From positions 1 to 9,735 of the forward strand of contig JAQSDS010000339.1 in NCBI GenBank assembly GCA_029946045.1: a stretch of DNA of 9,735 nt, in the 5' to 3' direction. The position numbers and the translations under genes are program-made. This DNA is from Rhodoferax sp. (GTDB lineage Bacteria; Pseudomonadota; Gammaproteobacteria; Burkholderiales; Burkholderiaceae_C). Position 1 is the stretch's first letter. The number at the start of each line of letters is the position of its first letter. A model generated the notes under the pieces. It was not told where the DNA came from. It did not search any database and saw nothing but the letters and a program-made list of their open reading frames with translations. This document shows positions 6,895-9,735 of this stretch, piece after piece.

Positions 6895-7128
6895 ATGCTG
6901 TTAATTCCTCAAATTCTAGTGCGCACCATTGCCCTTGGTGCAAGTGCGGTAGCTTTGGCGGCCTGCGGTCAGCAGGGCCCGCTTTATTTACCTCCAACCG
7001 GCACGACAGATCCCGCCACCGTTCCAAAGAGCGTACCACCCAGCGTCGGCAAGTTCCCAACCAGCACCACCGGCAGTTCAACTTTTTCAGTTGCCCCGCA
7101 ACCCGCAACCGTCACATCAGCACCCTAA
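6895..7128 (+). CDS. lptM: LptM/YifL-type outer-membrane lipoprotein
   Basis: LptM is a small lipoprotein that binds the LptD-LptE lipopolysaccharide translocon and assists its maturation at the outer membrane (known for E. coli LptM, formerly YifL). The product here has 77 residues. It has a hydrophobic signal peptide ending in the lipobox L-A-A-C (Cys24), followed at once by the family signature [11 protein letters not shown] (24-34). The rest is a Pro/Ser/Thr-rich, apparently disordered tail, as expected for the family. I chose the ATG at 6895. The open frame extends further upstream, but only as antisense to cyaY. A GTG at 6919 would give a 69-residue protein with a more usual Arg-led signal peptide, so the start is uncertain; neither has a clear ribosome site. 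lysA begins 5 nt after the stop, and the cyaY/lptM/lysA order is conserved in many Proteobacteria. Confidence 0.85.
   Translation: MLLIPQILVRTIALGASAVALAACGQQGPLYLPPTGTTDPATVPKSVPPSVGKFPTSTTGSSTFSVAPQPATVTSAP
6913..6918 (-). promoter_or_regulatory. Candidate -10 element for cyaY
   Basis: On the minus strand TAGAAT (5 of 6 consensus positions) lies inside the lptM signal-peptide codons. It would give a start near 6906 and a leader of about 24 nt for cyaY. A poor -35 (TTGCAC) lies 19 nt upstream of it. Support is modest and rests only on the hexamer and its position. Confidence 0.3.
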
Positions 7129-7133
7129 CGCCC

Positions 7134-8411
7134 ATGCAATCCGACCGTTTACCAGGCCACCCCCACATCGCCTATGTTGGCGACGAACTTTTTGTCGAAA
7201 AGACCGCGTTAAGTACTTTGGCGCAACAGTACGGTACCCCTTTGTTTGTTTACTCCAGGGCCTCGATGCTGGCAGCGCTCGCAACCTACCAACAAGGATT
7301 TGCCGGGCGGCAAGTGCAGATTTGCTACGCCATGAAGGCTAATTCGACCCTGGCGGTCATTCAACTGTTTGCCAAGGCAGGATGCGGATTTGACGTGGTG
7401 TCGCAAGGTGAAATGCAACGCGTCCTGGCCGCAGGTGGCCTTGCCAGTCGCATCATTTTTTCAGGGGTAGGCAAAACCCGGGCTGAGATGCACGCTGCAC
7501 TCAAAGCGGGGGTGGGCTGCTTCAATGTGGAGAGTGAAGCTGAACTGGTGGCGCTCAATGAGGTGGCTTTGAGCCTGGGTCGGCAAGCGCCAGTGAGTAT
7601 TCGCGTCAACCCCAATGTCGACCCGCAGACACATCCCTATATTTCCACCGGACTGAAAGGCAACAAGTTTGGTATTGCACATGAGCGTGTGGTGCAGACT
7701 TACCAGCGGGCCGCCGCCTTGCCCGGCTTGAGCGTCCTGGGTATCGACTGTCACATTGGCTCGCAAATCACTCAGGAGTCACCCTACCTGGAAGCCATGG
7801 ACCGCATGCTGGATCTGGTGGAGGCCATTGAGGCTGCAGGGGTGCCGCTTCACCATATTGACATGGGTGGTGGCCTGGGCATTGACTACAACGGTGAAAC
7901 TCCGCCAGAAGCAGCGGGCTTATGGCGCAAGTTGCTGGAAAAACTTGATGCCCGGGGTTTCGGCGAGCGGGCGCTGATGATCGAACCCGGCCGATCCCTG
8001 GTGGGCAATGCAGGCGTGTGCGTCACGGAAGTCCTGTATCTCAAACCAGGCGAGCAGAAGAATTTTTGCATTGTCGATGCGGCCATGAACGACCTGCCGC
8101 GCCCGGCCATGTACCAGGCTTTTCACCAGATCGTGCCGGTCAAGCCGCGCGCTACGAACGCTGAAACCTGGGAAGTGGTCGGCCCGATTTGTGAAAGCGG
8201 CGACTGGATTGGCCACGACCGGGTTGTAAGCGTGGCGCAGGGTGACCTGCTTGCCGTACTGTCTGCCGGCGCCTACTGCATGAGCATGGCCAGCAACTAC
8301 AACACGCGCAACCGGGCCGCCGAAGTACTGGTGGACGGTAGCCAGGCCGATCTGATTCGCGCACGTGAAAGTTATTCCGATCAAATGCGGCTGGAACGTT
8401 TGCTCACCTAA
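7134..8411 (+). CDS. lysA: Diaminopimelate decarboxylase LysA
   Basis: LysA is a cytoplasmic PLP enzyme that decarboxylates meso-diaminopimelate to L-lysine, the last step of the DAP lysine pathway. The 425-residue product has the fold-type III (alanine racemase-like) layout. The PLP lysine is K68 in YAMKAN, on the N-terminal TIM barrel. HIGSQ (207-211) and the GGGLGI glycine loop (245-250) contact the cofactor. EPGRSLV (284-290) carries the substrate- and phosphate-binding residues. The C-terminal beta domain has CESGDW (353-358), with Cys353 contributed across the dimer interface, and SAGAYCMSMASNYN (377-390). The length is normal and no key residue is missing. The ATG lies 5 nt after lptM without a clear ribosome site, so coupling to lptM translation is likely. 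dapF, a frequent next gene, is absent here. Confidence 0.97.
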   Translation: MQSDRLPGHPHIAYVGDELFVEKTALSTLAQQYGTPLFVYSRASMLAALATYQQGFAGRQVQICYAMKANSTLAVIQLFAKAGCGFDVVSQGEMQRVLAAGGLASRIIFSGVGKTRAEMHAALKAGVGCFNVESEAELVALNEVALSLGRQAPVSIRVNPNVDPQTHPYISTGLKGNKFGIAHERVVQTYQRAAALPGLSVLGIDCHIGSQITQESPYLEAMDRMLDLVEAIEAAGVPLHHIDMGGGLGIDYNGETPPEAAGLWRKLLEKLDARGFGERALMIEPGRSLVGNAGVCVTEVLYLKPGEQKNFCIVDAAMNDLPRPAMYQAFHQIVPVKPRATNAETWEVVGPICESGDWIGHDRVVSVAQGDLLAVLSAGAYCMSMASNYNTRNRAAEVLVDGSQADLIRARESYSDQMRLERLLT

Positions 8412-8451
8412 CAACAGTGCCGCTGAACGACTGGCGCAGCAAGCAAGGAGC

Positions 8452-9087
8452 TCAGCCCTTTTTGTGTAGCCACCGCCAGACTCGCCAGCCCAGCAGCGCC
8501 ATCAGCACACCAGCGTACACGGCGACTTCGGCGAAGTCGTTTTTGCCCGCACGCATCCAGAAGAAATGCAAGATCGCCAAACCAGCGACCCCATACACAG
8601 CCCGGTGCAAGCGCTGCCAGTTGCGGGCACCCAGTGCCTTGATGGCCCGATTGAACGAGGTCAGCGCGAGGCTGGTCAGCAACACAAAAGCAGCAAACCC
8701 CACCAGAATAAATGGCCGCTTGACAATGTCCCTGGCGATGTCGGCCAGATCAAACGCCATGTCAAAGGCGCTGTAGCTCAACATGTGCAACAAGGCATAG
8801 AAATACACAAACAAGCCCAGCATACGTCGAAATCTGGCCAGCGACGGACTGGCCGTGAGCACCCTGAGCGGCGTCACAGCCAACACCACGCACAGCATGC
8901 GCAAGGTCCAGTCGCCCGTGGCACGAACCAATGCCTCAGCCGGATTGGCACCCAACTGACCAAACACCGCAGCCCAAAGCAAATACACAAAAGGCAGCAA
9001 GGCCAGCACAAAGACCAAGGGCTTGGCAAACCGGTGCCGGCCCAACCCGGTAAAAGCGCGGACAGCAGCGGTCTGGCCTGAAGGCAT
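8452..9087 (-). CDS. msrQ: Haem-binding membrane subunit MsrQ of the MsrPQ methionine sulfoxide reductase
   Basis: MsrQ is an inner-membrane b-type haem protein that passes electrons to periplasmic MsrP for repair of oxidised methionine. The product has 211 residues from the ATG at 9087, with about six hydrophobic helices. His101 (YALLHMLSY), His161 (WQRLHRAVY) and His174 (AILHFFW) have the same 60- and 13-residue spacing as the known haem-ligand histidines of E. coli MsrQ (91, 151, 164). RRMLGL and the LHRAVYG stretch also match the family. The frame can open one codon earlier at a TTG, but the ATG, which overlaps the msrP stop by one base (TGATG), is the more likely start and suggests coupled translation. 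The gene was formerly yedZ. It is convergent with lysA across a 40-nt gap. Confidence 0.95.
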   Translation of the reverse strand: MPSGQTAAVRAFTGLGRHRFAKPLVFVLALLPFVYLLWAAVFGQLGANPAEALVRATGDWTLRMLCVVLAVTPLRVLTASPSLARFRRMLGLFVYFYALLHMLSYSAFDMAFDLADIARDIVKRPFILVGFAAFVLLTSLALTSFNRAIKALGARNWQRLHRAVYGVAGLAILHFFWMRAGKNDFAEVAVYAGVLMALLGWRVWRWLHKKG

Positions 9088-9735
9088 CAAAAGTACTTTT
9101 TCAGGTCCATTCCGGCATACAACTGCCCCACCTGCGCTTCGTAACCATTGAACATCAGGGTGTTGCGCTTCTTGGCAAACAAGCCGTCTTCGCCGATCCG
9201 GCGCTCGTTGGCCTGGCTCCAGCGCGGGTGGTCTACGTCCGGATTCACGTTGGAATAGAAGCCGTACTCACTGGCGGCCGCCTTGTTCCAGGCGGTGGCA
9301 GGTTGCTTGTCGGTGAAACGGATTTTGACCAGGCTCTTGCCGCTTTTGAAACCGTATTTCCACGGCACCACCAAGCGCAGCGGGGCGCCACTTTGTTTTG
9401 GCAACACTTCGCCATACATGCCAAACGCCAGCAGGGTCAGCGGGTGCATGGCCTCGTCCATGCGCAAACCTTCCACATAAGGCCAGTCCAGCACCCTGGA
9501 TCCGACACCCGGCATGGTTTTAGGGTCGGCCAGGGTGACAAACTCGACATATTTGGCACCCCCCAAAGGCTCCACTTTTTTGATCAATTCAGACAGCGAA
9601 TACCCCACCCAAGGTATCACCATGGACCAACCCTCGACACAGCGCAAACGGTAAATGCGTTCTTCCTGGGCGCTGAGTTTACGCAAATCCTCCAGTGCGT
9701 AGCGGCCAGGCTTTTTGACCAAGCCCTCAATCTCA
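9087..9735 (-). CDS. msrP: Periplasmic methionine sulfoxide reductase catalytic subunit MsrP (N-terminus outside window)
   Basis: MsrP is a molybdopterin enzyme of the sulfite oxidase fold, exported by the Tat system, that reduces methionine sulfoxide in periplasmic proteins. The last 215 residues are visible, roughly two thirds of the usual length; the Tat signal peptide and first part lie beyond the right edge. The frame is open to position 9734, so the apparent TTG start at 9722 is not real. The molybdenum-ligand cysteine is in [12 protein letters not shown] (Cys codon 9639-9641). Further family segments are [51 protein letters not shown] and the C-terminal [17 protein letters not shown]. 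All match MsrP (YedY) closely. msrQ follows with a one-base overlap, the standard msrPQ order. Its promoter is not in the window. Confidence 0.96.
   Translation of the reverse strand, partial: EIEGLVKKPGRYALEDLRKLSAQEERIYRLRCVEGWSMVIPWVGYSLSELIKKVEPLGGAKYVEFVTLADPKTMPGVGSRVLDWPYVEGLRMDEAMHPLTLLAFGMYGEVLPKQSGAPLRLVVPWKYGFKSGKSLVKIRFTDKQPATAWNKAAASEYGFYSNVNPDVDHPRWSQANERRIGEDGLFAKKRNTLMFNGYEAQVGQLYAGMDLKKYF

Noticed and set aside
7920..8414. 164-codon minus-strand frame
   Set aside because: Antisense to the 3' half of lysA, where the CESGDW and SAGAY motifs are intact.
8566..9081. 171-codon plus-strand frame rich in Gln, His and Arg
   Set aside because: Antisense to msrQ, which has the conserved histidines; the composition is that of a reversed membrane-protein gene.
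9720..9722. TTG as the start of a 211-residue msrP
   Set aside because: The frame stays open to the window edge, and the family has a Tat signal peptide and more N-terminal sequence, so the gene is simply cut by the window.
1..9735. Search for tRNA, rRNA, CRISPR repeats, insertion-sequence ends, integrase or defence genes
   Set aside because: Reading both strands showed none; nearly the whole window is occupied by recognised core genes with tight spacing.

Overview
The window looks like chromosomal core sequence from a betaproteobacterium, most likely order Burkholderiales (Comamonadaceae-like). This is inferred from the protein families, the moderate GC content and two gene neighbourhoods that are classical in Proteobacteria: pilMNOPQ divergent from the PBP1A gene, and cyaY divergent from lptM-lysA. 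Every long stretch is accounted for by a recognisable housekeeping gene. I saw no tRNA, rRNA, CRISPR array, insertion sequence, integrase, toxin-antitoxin pair or other sign of a mobile or defence island. I found no convincing undescribed system, and the findings below are small regulatory or architectural points.

Layout. Positions 1-3850 on the minus strand hold the type IV pilus operon pilM-pilN-pilO-pilP-pilQ, transcribed right to left. The genes are separated by 1-4 nt overlaps or very short gaps, and pilQ runs off the left edge after 308 codons. PilM (cytoplasmic actin-like protein), PilN and PilO (bitopic inner-membrane proteins), PilP (inner-membrane lipoprotein) and PilQ (outer-membrane secretin) form the alignment complex that joins the inner-membrane pilus motor to the outer-membrane pore. 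A 272-nt divergent intergenic region (3851-4122) follows, with candidate promoters for both sides and a direct repeat. It leads to mrcA/ponA (4123-6513, plus strand), a bifunctional class A penicillin-binding protein.

Right half. mrcA converges on cyaY (6553-6882, minus), a bacterial frataxin. Only 12 nt from the cyaY start, lptM (6895-7128, plus) begins. It encodes a small LptM/YifL-type lipoprotein and is followed 5 nt later by lysA (7134-8411), diaminopimelate decarboxylase. lysA converges on the minus-strand msrP-msrQ pair (9087-9735, partial, and 8452-9087), a periplasmic methionine sulfoxide reductase and its haem-binding membrane partner. Both genes were assigned from conserved residues.

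Taken together, the region is dominated by cell-envelope functions: pilus assembly, peptidoglycan polymerisation and crosslinking, lipopolysaccharide-transport maturation, and periplasmic protein repair. lysA consumes the peptidoglycan precursor meso-diaminopimelate to make lysine. cyaY serves iron-sulfur cluster assembly. A functional link between the neighbouring operons is inference from context only.
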